From positions 40,274 through 104,273 of the forward strand of contig NZ_JAFBBE010000013.1 of NCBI RefSeq assembly GCF_016907015.1: a DNA stretch of 64,000 nt, in the 5' to 3' direction. A program made the translations under genes and the position numbers. Origin of the DNA: Oceanisphaera litoralis. Its GTDB lineage: Bacteria > Pseudomonadota > Gammaproteobacteria > Enterobacterales > Aeromonadaceae. Under the pieces are notes generated by a model that saw only the letters and a list, made by a program, of their open reading frames with translations, ran no database searches and was not told the origin of the DNA. This document shows, piece by piece, positions 1 to 9,311 of this stretch. The stretch's first letter is position 1. Every line of letters starts with the position of its first letter.

Positions 1-103
1 TGCCGGCGGCGACGGCTCGCGCCAGCCGGACGAGCGTGAGCTGAGTATCGCCCGGCATCAGGGTGAACATGTCGCCCAAATTGCAGCCAAGCTTAACGCT
101 TAA
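1..103 (+). CDS. wrbA: NAD(P)H:quinone oxidoreductase WrbA, C-terminal end (partial)
   Basis: Only the last 33 codons lie in the window, reading from base 2 to a TAA at 101-103. They encode a tail containing [20 protein letters not shown], close to the C-terminus of E. coli WrbA as I know it. WrbA is a cytoplasmic tetrameric FMN enzyme that reduces quinones by two electrons. The flavin-binding N-terminus lies outside the window, so integrity cannot be judged. Nothing functional follows for almost 800 bases. Confidence 0.85.
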   Translation, partial: AGGDGSRQPDERELSIARHQGEHVAQIAAKLNA

Positions 104-887
104 CAGACCCTATCAGTGCCTCTGGAAGCATATACACTAGGGGCGCTGATGACTGCCCTTCAAGGTTTAGTCCCACCGCGAGCAAACTTTCGTAGTCTCG
201 GCTAATGCACCTCACATAATACCCATCCTATTAAACAATCAATCTGTTCGAACAAATGGAACAAGGCCATCAGGCAATGGGCTATCTGTTTGTCCCGTCG
301 GCAACCCGCAGCGGGCAGCCGGCATAGAAACGAATGTTCGGCGCAGCCGTTACCAGCGGATTGTCATAGAAGCGTTCATCTTTGAGGGCGTCGGATATTA
401 AAAACAGGCCTTCACCCAGAATGGTATGACCACAGAAGGATATATCCCGCGGGGTCTCGGCTGCATGAGCCCACCTGATTACGTATGATCCTCAGCCTCG
501 ATACAGCCCAGTATCATGCGTGATCCCAATGTGTAGGCAGGTACGGCATGATGGACGACCAAAGCGAGATTAGTTTTCGCCTTGCCATGAGTAGCTTAAA
601 CACTAACAACTTTATAAGCTTTTGAATTTACTAAGAATAAATTCACTGAAACATAGCGGAACTTTGTGGATAATCAGGTGAGCCCATGGGCTATCATGGT
701 CGTTCATTAAACAGTTCCAAAAGAAAAAATAGTTATTTTTGAGAAAAGATTCGATGACTTTATTTAAATAAAATCACTCTTATGCATGGATATTTTATTC
801 TGATAACATCCGGAAAGGCGCATGGAAACGAGCCCGTTGCGTGCAGAATCCAGCAACCCCTGCCGGGCAGCAGCGGGACAAGTGACG
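104..887. other. Gene-poor decayed stretch
   Basis: Apart from the GAF remnant at 282-472 I see no intact gene here. Bases about 590-810 are clearly AT-rich compared with the roughly 60% GC of the neighbouring genes and carry stops in all frames. A composition change plus several gene fragments suggests an old insertion or deletion hotspot. No tRNA, integrase or clear attachment site is visible. Confidence 0.5.
282..472 (-). pseudogene. Remnant of a GAF-domain signalling protein
   Basis: On the minus strand an open stretch ending at a TAG (284-282) encodes [20 protein letters not shown] followed by a segment with [18 protein letters not shown] and [10 protein letters not shown]. This is the core of a GAF domain of the kind found at the N-terminus of diguanylate cyclases and sensor kinases (normally followed by a TPDG..LGTLCVID segment). 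It breaks off at a stop right after the PLR motif and has no start or output domain. It is read as a decayed fragment; a GGDEF fragment at about 1252 on the other strand may come from the same kind of gene but is not collinear. Confidence 0.7.
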
Positions 888-1088
888 TCAGGGTACATCA
901 CCCTGTTCCAACTGATGTACCAGATCCATGATCTGCTCGACACTCGGGCCTGAATTCAGCACTTCCTGCGGGGTCATGCCTTCCAAACCCATATGCGGGC
1001 TATTGAGCCATTCTTCCGCCATTTTCCTGCTGCCAAAGTAGCCAATTGCCGCATCCAGTAGTCGTTGTCTCGCATCGTCCCGCACCAT
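888..1088 (-). CDS. Small ParS/Xre/MbcA-type (DUF2384) antitoxin-like protein
   Basis: A 66-residue protein starting at an ATG at 1088 (a GTG three codons upstream is an alternative). It contains FGSRKMAEEWLNSPHMGLEG followed by a TPQEVLNSG motif and a helical tail. This matches the C-terminal DUF2384 fold of Xre/ParS/MbcA antitoxins, which bind RES-domain toxins; the usual pattern is a WLNTPNPALGG..P-L-L segment. The N-terminal helix-turn-helix of full-length Xre antitoxins is missing and no RES toxin is found on either side, so it is an orphan or truncated copy. The longer reading extending to 1400 has low-complexity shadow sequence and overlaps fragments on the other strand. Confidence 0.55.
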   Translation of the reverse strand: MVRDDARQRLLDAAIGYFGSRKMAEEWLNSPHMGLEGMTPQEVLNSGPSVEQIMDLVHQLEQGDVP

Positions 1089-1251
1089 TACTGTCACCCT
1101 GCCGTCAGTTAAGTCTCCGCTATCTCCTACAGTATAGAAGCAACAGCACGGCTTTCCCGAATGAGCACTCGTCTTGGCGGGCATCGCCTGGAAAGAAACG
1201 CTCGCGCAATACGCAGGCTGGATGCACCGTGAGTCAGATGGTAAGCAGGAA

Positions 1252-1353
1252 ACCCGGCTGGCACGCAGGTGCAAGGATCCGGTAACGGTGATGGTGCTGG
1301 CTCTGGGCAGGTTCAAAGAGGTCAACGACAGCCTGGGGCATGCCGCTGCTGTC
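1252..1353 (+). pseudogene. Fragment of a GGDEF (diguanylate cyclase) domain
   Basis: The plus strand encodes DPVTVMVLALGRFKEVNDSL followed by GHAA. This is the hallmark N-terminal strand and helix of a GGDEF domain (usual form: VAVLFLDLDRFKxVNDxxGHAAGD). The second D of the usual LDLDRFK motif is replaced by G, and the GGDEF active-site loop is absent. The frame is lost immediately afterwards, where a LysR fragment begins in another frame. This is a non-functional relic. Confidence 0.7.
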
Positions 1354-1504
1354 CAACACCTTTCTGCCCCGGACCCTGGCCCACTTTCTGCGTCTGGCAA
1401 CGCAGATGAAGGTGGTCCTGAAGACCTATCGTTCGGAAGAAGTGGTGCACAGGGTTCAGAGCCAGACCACCGACATCGGCTTTGCCTTTATCGACGAGCC
1501 GTAA
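1340..1504 (+). pseudogene. Fragment of a LysR-type regulator substrate-binding domain
   Basis: A 54-codon stretch ending in TAA at 1502-1504 encodes LSNTFLPRTLAHFLRLATQM, then SEEVVHRVQSQTTDIGFAFI. This has the shape of the start of a LysR effector-binding domain (strand, LPR..L..F helix, strand, then V..G..DIGF). No helix-turn-helix precedes it and the domain stops after about 50 residues. It directly abuts the GGDEF fragment in another frame and ends where a dispersed repeat begins, so it looks like a recombination scar. Confidence 0.55.
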
Positions 1505-1509
1505 ATCAT

Positions 1510-1815
1510 TTGGGGCTCAAACAGCACCATCCTTGGCGCGACCGGGAAATGCTCCTGCAATGCTGACACTCCCGCCATCCTTGGCGGTCGGACGTCATGT
1601 GCTGAGCGCCACATGGATGCTTGCAACGTGTCGGTGGAGTGGACCCTTTATTCGACCTTTACAGGGCTGCTAAATGGATCAGTTACTTACTCCGATTGAT
1701 ATCAGATAGTCGGTCGAGAATACACCCTTTTCCCTCCCGTTGGCAGCGGAGTGGTCTATCAGTGGTGCTCACCGACGACTCAGAGCCTAAAAAGAGGCAG
1801 CTTCCGAGCCTGTAG
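1510..1815. repeat. Dispersed hairpin element, locus A
   Basis: Three pieces resemble other loci. Bases 1510-1545 match the left half of the unit at 28686-28725 (GGGGCTCAAAC, then CACCATCC.TGGCGCG). Bases 1591-1655 match the right half of the unit at 10617-10719 (GTCATGTGCTGAGCG, then GTGTCGG.GGAG.GGACCCTTT). Bases 1727-1812 match about 85 bases of locus F spacer (28737-28815), including CTCACCGACGACTC and GCCTAAAAAGAGGC. This copy is mosaic and degenerate. I see no gene between 1505 and 1991. Confidence 0.7.
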
Positions 1816-1991
1816 ATACCACTTTAGTTGGCAGGCCCAGCTCTTCTGGGCAATCAAACCACGACACCCTGCTTCGCCGTGATCGACAGCTACCCTCTAC
1901 CGTCAGCTAAAATAAAGTCAGCCTGTCCAATTCGGCACAATCCGGCCCGGTATTCGGTACGGATCCGGTCGTCAGACGCCAGGAGAGATGA

Positions 1992-2441
1992 ATGAAAAAA
2001 CCGCTTCAGCACTACCTGCTACTCCTTCTTCTGGGACTGTTTCCGCTCGGCGCCCTGGCGACCACGGCACCCGTTGGACTGCTGGACGGCATGGCCTTTG
2101 TCGGCCTCAACGGCGAGGCGGGCAAGTCGCTGGATCCCGACGAGCACGAGGAAATCACCTTTCACAACGGCCTCTTCACCTCGGTGTCCTGCGAGCCCTA
2201 CCATTTCGAGAGTGCCGAATATTCGGCCAAAGTGGTGGACGATGCCATTCACTTCACCGCCGTCACCGAAAGCCCGACCCACGGCACCATCAGCTGGCAG
2301 GGGGTGGTGAAGGGCGACACCGCCGAGGTCAGCTTTGTCTGGACCAAGGAGCGCTGGTACTGGAATACCCGCCGGGAATACTGGTTCAGGGGCACCCGGA
2401 GGAATAGGCATGTTACCGAACCCTGCCCGGACGGCATATGA
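1992..2441 (+). CDS. Secreted hypothetical protein
   Basis: A 149-residue protein with a good ribosome site (AGGAGAG, 6 bases before the ATG) and a clear signal peptide: positive MKK start, leucine-rich core, likely cleavage after ALA near residue 23. The mature part is small and mixed alpha/beta, with two cysteines (C62 in SVSCEPYHF and C145 near the end). The segment around residues 60-80 (CEPYHFESAEYSAKV) and a WQGVVKGDT strand suggest a small beta-rich periplasmic fold. I do not recognise a family. It overlaps the next gene by 4 bases (ATGA), so the two are translationally coupled. Confidence 0.7.
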   Translation: MKKPLQHYLLLLLLGLFPLGALATTAPVGLLDGMAFVGLNGEAGKSLDPDEHEEITFHNGLFTSVSCEPYHFESAEYSAKVVDDAIHFTAVTESPTHGTISWQGVVKGDTAEVSFVWTKERWYWNTRREYWFRGTRRNRHVTEPCPDGI

Positions 2442-3103
2442 ATAGCTCGCATCATGACCCGGCCGGACCTACCCGGCTGATCCGCTCCCTCAGACTCGCC
2501 TTGTTGATCGGCATCGTTATCGCGCTGAATATGGGCGGCAGCTGGCTGGCCGGTCAGCTCGACCTGCAGCTGTTTCCCCGGCACGAGGCGCTGATCAACA
2601 TAATGGTGCTGGCGGCAGTCTGCCTCTATATCGGCCTGATGGCCCTTCCCTTCATGCCCGGCATAGAAATCGGTCTGGCGCTGATGATGCTGCTGGGCAG
2701 CAAGGGCGCCCTGCTGGTCTATCTGTGTACCCTTGTTGCCCTGTCGTTAAGCTTTCTGATCGGCAGGATAATCCCTCCCCCCCTCATTTACCGGCTGCTG
2801 AGCTGGCTGCATCTTCATCGGGCCTGCGCCCTGGTCAGGAAGCTCGCGCCCCTGAACCGGCAACAGCGGCTGGCACTGCTCGGCGAGCAGGTTCCCGGGG
2901 GCATAGCGCCCTTGCTGTTGAAATACCGCTACCTGACCATCGCCGTCGCCCTCAACCTGCCCGGCAATGCCCTGATTGGCGGCGGTGGCGGTATCGGCCT
3001 GGTGGTGGGCATGAGCCGGCTCATTCCCTTTCACGGCTTTCTTGCCCTGATCGCCCTGGCGGTGGCCCCGGTACCGCTCTGGTTTTTCTTTTTCGGTGGT
3101 TAA
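2438..3103 (+). CDS. Polytopic membrane protein, VTT/DedA-like
   Basis: A 221-residue hydrophobic protein with about five membrane segments. The PFMPGIEIGLALMMLLGSKG segment followed by LSFLIGR resembles the VTT (SNARE-associated, TVP38/DedA) core, in which a P..PG loop re-enters the membrane before a glycine-rich helix. The later YRYLTIAVALNLPGNALIGG segment resembles its second half. VTT proteins move lipids across membranes, but I cannot assign that role from sequence alone. It follows the secreted protein with a 4-base overlap and ends before a strong terminator. Confidence 0.6.
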   Translation: MNSSHHDPAGPTRLIRSLRLALLIGIVIALNMGGSWLAGQLDLQLFPRHEALINIMVLAAVCLYIGLMALPFMPGIEIGLALMMLLGSKGALLVYLCTLVALSLSFLIGRIIPPPLIYRLLSWLHLHRACALVRKLAPLNRQQRLALLGEQVPGGIAPLLLKYRYLTIAVALNLPGNALIGGGGGIGLVVGMSRLIPFHGFLALIALAVAPVPLWFFFFGG

Positions 3104-3153
3104 GCGGCCCGCTGCCGGTGGCCATCAAACAAGGGGTGAACATTGCCCAATGA

Positions 3154-3187
3154 AAAAGGCCGCGGGCATAACGCCCGCGGCCTTTGT
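3154..3187. terminator. Bidirectional rho-independent terminator
   Basis: A 13-base-pair GC-rich hairpin (AAAGGCCGCGGGC, loop ATAAC, GCCCGCGGCCTTT) flanked by A-rich and T-containing sides. It lies between two convergent genes and can serve both. Confidence 0.9.
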
Positions 3188-3205
3188 CGTTCGTCAGGCC
3201 GAAGG

Positions 3206-4426
3206 TCAGGCCTTGTTCTGATCGGCCTGGCAGGCGGCGGCGGTAAAGAGCACGTCGGTGGAGCTGTTGAGGCCGGTTTCTGCCGAATCCTGCAGCACGC
3301 CGATGATAAAGCCCACCGCCACGACCTGCATCGCCACCTCGTTGGAGATGCCGAACAGGCTGCAGGCCAGGGGGATCAGCAGCAGCGAGCCGCCGGCCAC
3401 GCCGGAGGCGCCACAGGCGGAAATGGACGCGATCACGCTCAGCAGCAGGGCGGTAGCCATGTCCACTTCTATACCCAGGGTGTGCACGGCAGCCAGGGTC
3501 AGCACGGTAATGGTGATGGCGGCACCGCCCATGTTGATGGTGGCCCCCAGCGGAATGGACACCGAATAGGTGTCTTCATGCAGATCCAGCCGCTTGCACA
3601 GGTCCATGTTCACCGGGATATTGGCGGCGGAGCTGCGGGTAAAGAAGGCGGTCACACCGCTCTCGCGCAGGCACTTGAACACCAGCGGGTAAGGGTTGCG
3701 ACGCGTCTTGTAATAGACGATCAGCGGGTTCATCACCAGGGCGATGATCAGCATGGTACCGATCAGCACCGACAGCAGCCGGGCATAGCCCCACAGGGCC
3801 TCGAAGCCGGTGGCGGCAATGGTGCTGGCCACCAGGCCAAAGATGCCGATGGGCGCCAGCCGGATCACGAACTTGACGATGCCGGACACGCCGTTGGCGA
3901 TGTCCCGGAACAAGTGCTTGCTGGAGTCGGCACCGTGGCGCATGGCCAGACCCAGACCGATGGCCCAGGCCAGAACACCGATGAAATTACCGGTCAGCAG
4001 CGCATTGACCGGATTATCCACCACCTTGAACAGCAGCGTCTGCATCACCTCGCCGATGCCCTCGGGCGGTGAGGCGTCGGCGCCGTTGGTCGCCAGCACC
4101 AGCTCGGTGGGGAAGGCAAAGCTCATCAGCACGGCGGTCAGGGCGGCAACAAAGGTACCCAGCAGGTAGAGTGACAGTATGGGCTTGATGCTGGTCTGGT
4201 TGCCTTGCTTGTGGTTGGCGATGGACGAGGCCACCAGCACGAACACCAGCACCGGCGCCACGGCCTTGAGCGCGCTCACAAAGAGGCTGCCCAGCAGGCC
4301 GACCGAGGTGGCGGTGGCCGGTGATGCCACCGCCAGCAGAGTACCGGCGATGATGCCGATCAGGATTTGCGTGACTAGGCTGCCGCTGTTGGCGACCCGC
4401 AGCAGAAGAGGTTGTGTTTGGTTCAT
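3206..4426 (-). CDS. sstT: Serine/threonine:Na+ symporter SstT
   Basis: A 406-residue DAACS-family secondary transporter that imports serine and threonine with sodium across the inner membrane. It closely follows E. coli SstT, with the same family landmarks: [14 protein letters not shown], the conserved [16 protein letters not shown] hairpin, and the [20 protein letters not shown] stretch near the sodium and substrate sites. I chose the ATG at 4426 because AAAGG lies 6 bases upstream; the ATG at 4432 directly abuts that site and the one at 4459 has no site. The gene stands alone, convergent with the preceding pair. Confidence 0.95.
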   Translation of the reverse strand: MNQTQPLLLRVANSGSLVTQILIGIIAGTLLAVASPATATSVGLLGSLFVSALKAVAPVLVFVLVASSIANHKQGNQTSIKPILSLYLLGTFVAALTAVLMSFAFPTELVLATNGADASPPEGIGEVMQTLLFKVVDNPVNALLTGNFIGVLAWAIGLGLAMRHGADSSKHLFRDIANGVSGIVKFVIRLAPIGIFGLVASTIAATGFEALWGYARLLSVLIGTMLIIALVMNPLIVYYKTRRNPYPLVFKCLRESGVTAFFTRSSAANIPVNMDLCKRLDLHEDTYSVSIPLGATINMGGAAITITVLTLAAVHTLGIEVDMATALLLSVIASISACGASGVAGGSLLLIPLACSLFGISNEVAMQVVAVGFIIGVLQDSAETGLNSSTDVLFTAAACQADQNKA

Positions 4427-4944
4427 AGTCATCCTTTGATGGCAAAAAATCCATCTCATACACTAAAGAGTTGCCGCGACTTTATAGCAGAACCGGTGAG
4501 AAAAAAACCAAAAGTGTAGCAATTGACACACTAGGACCCCTTTTTTATGCTGGTTTTGGATATATAAGAAGCTATAAGCCTTATTTTTAGAAATAAAAAA
4601 CGCCTTGGCCACTGGCATCAATTCGCTTCCAGCCAGAAAAACCACGACTCGGACTCGGTCATATCCGCGAAGGCTCTGTCATCTCCGCGAAGGCGGAGAT
4701 CCAGGGCATATAGCACTGGATTCCCGCCTGCGCGGGAAGGACGACAGCAGACCCAGATAATTATTCAGCCAGAAGATGCCGGTTGTTCAGGCAACCCGGA
4801 TCTATTGCCATTTGGCTCTATTTTCTGCCAGCGCCTGCTACGCTTATCAGTCTGTTGGCTAACCTCTTGCCCATCCGAGAACTATGCCTGTAACAATGTC
4901 CGGAACCATGCCGATATTGCCGCCGCTGCCAAGGAAGGAACCTT
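4427..4944. other. Intergenic region between sstT and the large envelope gene
   Basis: It holds the sstT promoter side, a REP-like palindrome (separate entry) and the leader of the next gene. Short reading frames here are AT-rich with no recognisable domain. A good ribosome site (AAGGAAGGAACCTT) ends it. Confidence 0.5.
4660..4745. repeat. REP-like intergenic palindrome
   Basis: Two complementary halves, TCCGCGAAGGCGGAGATCCAG and CTGGATTCCCGCCTGCGCGG, can fold into an imperfect cruciform. The pattern of a short hairpin core plus (C)TGGAT arms is common for REP-type elements in proteobacteria. Only this copy is seen in the window. Confidence 0.6.
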
Positions 4945-7900
4945 ATGCGCCCTGTCGTCACGCTTTTACTCTTGATGCTGACCCTGCTTCCGCTCTCGGT
5001 CCGGGCTCAGAGCCCGGAGCAGGTACCCGCCCCGCTGCAACCCTGGGTCGACTGGGTGCTGCACGGCGAGGAGCAGCGCCACTGTCCCTTTATCCATAAC
5101 CAGGGTGCCGCCTATCAATGTGCCTGGCCTACCCGGCTGGATCTCGCTCTGACCGATAATGGCGGACGCTTCAGCCAGCAATGGCAACTCTACCGGGACA
5201 GCTGGGTGCAACTGCCCGGCGATCGGAAACACTGGCCCCGGCAGGTCACCGTTAACGGCGAGCCGGTGCCGGTATCGGCGGATAAGGGCAACCCCCGAAT
5301 AAAACTGCCCACCGGGCGGCATCAGGTCGAAGGCCAATGGCAGTGGACCCGATTGCCGAAAAGCCTGTCCCTGAACCCGACTACCGGCTTGCTGTCGCTT
5401 ACTATCAATAATAAACCCATAGCATGGCCGGAACTGGATAACGCTGCTCACGATAGCGCTTCTCCCGATAAGCCGGTCCGCCTCTGGCTGGGCCAGCGCA
5501 AAAGCGGCGCCGAGGACAAACCACCCCAGGGAGATGCACTGACCCTGCAGGTGTATCGCAAGGTCGAAGACAGCATTCCCCTGCTGGTGACCACCCGCCT
5601 CGATATGGAGGTGGCCGGCGAGCAACGGGAACTGCTGCTGGGCCCTGTGCTGCTCGACCGGCAGATCCCGCTGCAGCTAAACAGTCCCCTGCCCGCCCGG
5701 CTGGAGCCGGACGGTCGACTGCGGGTGCAGGTACGCCCGGGCCGCTGGAGCCTCAGCCTGATCAGCCGCCACCCGGGCAATGTCACGGATATCGCCCTGC
5801 CCGCCATACCGGCCCCCTGGCCCGCACAGGAAGTCTGGGTATTCCAGGCGGTCAATCAGCTGCGCCTGGTCGAGGTCGACAACCTGGTTTCCATCGATCC
5901 GCGACAGACCCGGCTGCCCGACGACTGGCAAAGTCTGCCCGCCTACCTGCTTGATCAGGGGGACCGGATGCGGCTCAGGGTTATCCGGCGCGGAGACCGG
6001 GAGCCCGAACCCGACAAGCTCGGCCTGGCGCGCCAGCTGTGGCTGGATTTCGACGGCGGCGGTTACACTGTACAGGATACCATCAGCGGCAGCATGACCC
6101 GGGGCTGGCGGCTGGAAGCCACACCGGGGCTACAACTGGGCCGGGTGGCCATCGACGGTCAGCCCCGGTTTATTACCCGTCGGGAAGGTTCGGATCAACT
6201 GGGCGTGGAAGTACGTCGGGGCACCCTCAATCTCGGTGCCGACAGTCGCTACGAGGGGAACATCGGCACCCTGCCTGCGGTGGGCTGGGATACCGACCTG
6301 CAGCGCCTGAATACCCGGCTGCATCTGCCGCCGGGCTGGACGCTGTTCTCGGCCGCGGGCATGGACAATGCGCCCCATACCTGGCTGCAGCGCTGGACCT
6401 TGCTGGATTTGTTTCTGGTACTGATCGCCGCCGTTGCCGCCTATCGGCTCTGGGGCTGGCAATGGGGCTTGCTGACCCTGCTGACCCTGGTGCTGATCTG
6501 GCACCAGTCCAGCGGCCTGGGCCCGCCGCGCTGGGTCTGGCTGCATCTGCTGGCGGCCACGGCACTACTGCGGGTGTTGCCCGCCGGACGGCTGCGACAA
6601 GGGATGATCGGTTATCGCAATCTCAGCCTGCTGGTACTGCTATTCATCGCCATTCCCTTCATGGTGGCCGAGGTGCGTACCGCCATGTACCCGCAGTTGG
6701 CACCCGCTTCGCCACAGTCCCCCTTCGCCATTGAAGCCGAGGCCCCTATGGAAATGACAACCGGCGCCGATCAGGCATTGCCGGCGACGGCCCCGTTACG
6801 GGAACTGGCCCACAAGCAACGGGCCTCGTCTCATGCGTCCGGCCAGAGTACACCGCTGACGCAACTCGATCCCGATGCCAGGGTGCAGACCGGCCCCGGC
6901 CTGCCGAACTGGCAATGGAACAGCGTGGATCTGAGCTGGAACGGGCCGGTCCAGCGGGATCAGCAGATCCGGCTGCGGCTGCTGCCACCGGGCATAAACC
7001 TGCTGCTGAACCTGCTGCGGGTGGGGCTGATCAGCCTGCTGGTGCTGCGCATGGCGGGCGTGAGCTTCAGCCGGGGTCGCGGCTTTCATCTGCAACAGGG
7101 CCTGTTGTCGGCCCTGATCCCGATATGGATTCTGATACCACTGCTGTTGCTGGTCCTGCCAGCGCCAGCACAGGCGGAGATGCCGGATGCCCGCCTGCTA
7201 GAGCAACTGAAAACCCGACTGCTGGCCCCGCCCGACTGTTTGCCCGACTGTGCCCAGATATCAGCCATGCGACTGGCCGCCAGTCCGCAACAACTCGAGG
7301 TAGAACTGGAAGTGCACACCCAGGAAGCGGTGGCCGTGCCCCTGCCGGCCAACACCGATCACTGGATGCCGCGCCGGGTACTGATAGCGGAGGAAGTCGC
7401 CGAGGCGCTGCTGCGTGATAAAAACGGCACCCTTTATCTGCGGCTGCCGGCGGGCATTCACCGGGTCAGCCTAGGCGGCCCCCTGCCCGATCAGGGTGGC
7501 GTTCAGCTGCCCCTGAGCCTGCATCCTCATCGGGTGGATGCACTGTTGAACGGCTGGACCCTGCAAGGGGTGGATGAGAACGGCGTGCCCGGCGCCCAAC
7601 TGCTGCTGAATCGAATTCGGCCCGAAAGCGTCGCGCCGGGGCCGACCAGGCTGGAGCCCGGTGTACTGCCGGACTTTGTACGGGTAGAGCGAATATTGCG
7701 GCTCGATCTGGACTGGATGGTCGAAACCCGAGTATCCCGCCAGTCTCCGATCGGACAGCCGATAGCGCTGGAGATACCCCTGCTGCCGGGTGAGTCGGTA
7801 CTCACCGATGGTATGCGGGTAGAGGAAGATAAGGTCATGTTTACCCTGTCCGCCAGCCAGCAAGCGGCACACTGGCAGTCCCGTCTGGAAAAGACGCCGA

Positions 7901-9063
7901 GCCTTACCCTTACCGCGCCCGACACCCGTCGCTGGATCGAGGTATGGCGGCTGGATACCAGCCCAATCTGGCACCTGGAAAGCAGTGGCATACCAGTGAT
8001 CCATCATCAGGATCAAACCGGCAACTGGCTGCCGGAATGGCGCCCCTGGCCCGGAGAACAGCTCAGGTTCGATATCAGCCGCCCCGCCGGGGTGGATGGC
8101 CAGACCCTGACCATAGACAGCACCCGGCTGCGGGTGCAGCCCGGCAAGCGCGCCATCGACGCCAGCCTGCAACTGCAGCTGCGCAGCAGCCAGGGCGGCC
8201 AGCACAGCCTGCAACTGCCCGACAATATAGAACTGCAGTCGGTCAGCATCAACGGCAAGGTGCAGCCCATCCGCCTGCAGGGCCGCACCCTGACCTTTCC
8301 GCTGACGCCGGGGGCCCAGACCCTGGAGCTGGCCTGGCGTCATGACGACGGTATCCGTTCGCTGTTTACCACCCCCCGGGTCGGGCTAAACAGCGCCAGC
8401 GTCAACAACAGCATGGAACTGGAGCTGGGCCGGGATCGCTGGATCCTGTTCGCCATGGGGCCACAGCTGGGCCCGGCGGTGCTATTCTGGAGCCTGTTGG
8501 CCATCACCCTGCTGCTGGCCGTCGGCCTCGCCCGGGTACCCTTCACCCCGCTTCGCCTGCATCACTGGCTGTTTCTGGGCATAGGGCTGACCCAGGTTCC
8601 CCTGTGGATGGCGCTGGTGGTAGTGGCCTGGTTACTGGCCCTCGGCCTGCGCGGCCGCTGGCAGCATGCCGAGGCTGGCCGGCTGTTCAACTTGGTGCAA
8701 ATCGGCCTGGTGCTGCTGACCCTGGCCGCGCTGAGCTATCTGTTCTACGCCATACAGCAGGGTCTGCTGGGCCTGCCCGACATGCAGATCAGCGGCAACA
8801 ACTCCTACGCCAATACCCTGCGCTGGTATCAGGATCGGAGCGCCGGGGAGCTGCCCATCGCCTGGGTGCTGTCGGTGCCACTGCTGGTATATCGACTGCT
8901 GATGCTGGCCTGGGCCCTGTGGCTGGCCTTTTCCCTGCTGAACTGGCTGCGCTGGGGCTGGGGCTGTTTCTCCAGCCACGGCCTCTGGCGGCCCTTCAAC
9001 CTGCGCATAGCACGCGGCGGCAAGAAGGAGCCGCCGGGCAGCGACAAGCCTCCCAAGAGCTGA
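4945..9063 (+). CDS. Very large inner-membrane/periplasmic protein of unknown function
   Basis: A 1372-residue protein with a ribosome site (AAGGAAGGA) 5-7 bases before its ATG and a signal peptide (about residues 1-22, cleavage near VRAQ). Residues 23-480 look like a beta-rich periplasmic domain. Membrane helices follow at about 485-590, then a short linker and helices at about 685-745. The latter end in a second signal-like stretch, LLLVLPAPAQAEMPDARLLE. A second periplasmic half (about 745-1170) has a DCLPDCAQ cysteine pair. Helices cluster again at about 1175-1280 and 1305-1355, and the tail is basic. The two halves share layout, which suggests an ancient fusion or duplication. I do not recognise a characterised family. 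It stands alone. Confidence 0.8.
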   Translation: MRPVVTLLLLMLTLLPLSVRAQSPEQVPAPLQPWVDWVLHGEEQRHCPFIHNQGAAYQCAWPTRLDLALTDNGGRFSQQWQLYRDSWVQLPGDRKHWPRQVTVNGEPVPVSADKGNPRIKLPTGRHQVEGQWQWTRLPKSLSLNPTTGLLSLTINNKPIAWPELDNAAHDSASPDKPVRLWLGQRKSGAEDKPPQGDALTLQVYRKVEDSIPLLVTTRLDMEVAGEQRELLLGPVLLDRQIPLQLNSPLPARLEPDGRLRVQVRPGRWSLSLISRHPGNVTDIALPAIPAPWPAQEVWVFQAVNQLRLVEVDNLVSIDPRQTRLPDDWQSLPAYLLDQGDRMRLRVIRRGDREPEPDKLGLARQLWLDFDGGGYTVQDTISGSMTRGWRLEATPGLQLGRVAIDGQPRFITRREGSDQLGVEVRRGTLNLGADSRYEGNIGTLPAVGWDTDLQRLNTRLHLPPGWTLFSAAGMDNAPHTWLQRWTLLDLFLVLIAAVAAYRLWGWQWGLLTLLTLVLIWHQSSGLGPPRWVWLHLLAATALLRVLPAGRLRQGMIGYRNLSLLVLLFIAIPFMVAEVRTAMYPQLAPASPQSPFAIEAEAPMEMTTGADQALPATAPLRELAHKQRASSHASGQSTPLTQLDPDARVQTGPGLPNWQWNSVDLSWNGPVQRDQQIRLRLLPPGINLLLNLLRVGLISLLVLRMAGVSFSRGRGFHLQQGLLSALIPIWILIPLLLLVLPAPAQAEMPDARLLEQLKTRLLAPPDCLPDCAQISAMRLAASPQQLEVELEVHTQEAVAVPLPANTDHWMPRRVLIAEEVAEALLRDKNGTLYLRLPAGIHRVSLGGPLPDQGGVQLPLSLHPHRVDALLNGWTLQGVDENGVPGAQLLLNRIRPESVAPGPTRLEPGVLPDFVRVERILRLDLDWMVETRVSRQSPIGQPIALEIPLLPGESVLTDGMRVEEDKVMFTLSASQQAAHWQSRLEKTPSLTLTAPDTRRWIEVWRLDTSPIWHLESSGIPVIHHQDQTGNWLPEWRPWPGEQLRFDISRPAGVDGQTLTIDSTRLRVQPGKRAIDASLQLQLRSSQGGQHSLQLPDNIELQSVSINGKVQPIRLQGRTLTFPLTPGAQTLELAWRHDDGIRSLFTTPRVGLNSASVNNSMELELGRDRWILFAMGPQLGPAVLFWSLLAITLLLAVGLARVPFTPLRLHHWLFLGIGLTQVPLWMALVVVAWLLALGLRGRWQHAEAGRLFNLVQIGLVLLTLAALSYLFYAIQQGLLGLPDMQISGNNSYANTLRWYQDRSAGELPIAWVLSVPLLVYRLLMLAWALWLAFSLLNWLRWGWGCFSSHGLWRPFNLRIARGGKKEPPGSDKPPKS

Positions 9064-9074
9064 ATAACGAAGGC

Positions 9075-9172
9075 CAGACCGTCGAACAAAGGGATCTGCT
9101 CCGGAGTCGCCTGTTGGCGTCGTCTGCAGGCAGATCGGAGTTACAGAAGAGGCAGCTGTGTTGCCTCTGGCA
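9075..9172. repeat. Dispersed hairpin element, locus B (degenerate)
   Basis: Contains the arm TCGAACAAAGGGATCTGCTC seen at 10616 and 14761, but the internal stem-loops are replaced by short inverted pieces (CGCCTGTTGGCG, and a CTGC..GCAG pair). It ends with AGAGGCAGCTGTGTTGCCTCT, a compact hairpin made from the AGAGGCAAC arm type. This is a collapsed copy between two convergent-free genes. Confidence 0.6.
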
Positions 9173-9311
9173 CTACAGCACGCAGACAGTTGAATACCGG
9201 TTAACGGTTTACCGGGGGGCGAGCTTTGCATAGAGTACCCTTATGCTGTTCGGGACTCATTTATCCAGGCTCATTTTTCCAGGCTCATTTATCCAGACAA
9301 GGAACAACAAC

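Noticed and set aside
1482..1815. Two small plus-strand frames (63 and 64 codons) after the LysR fragment
   Set aside because: They coincide with pieces of the dispersed hairpin repeat and share no protein similarity with anything recognisable.
4463..4645. A 60-codon AT-rich minus-strand frame upstream of sstT
   Set aside because: No ribosome site, no recognisable domain, and it lies in the promoter region of sstT.
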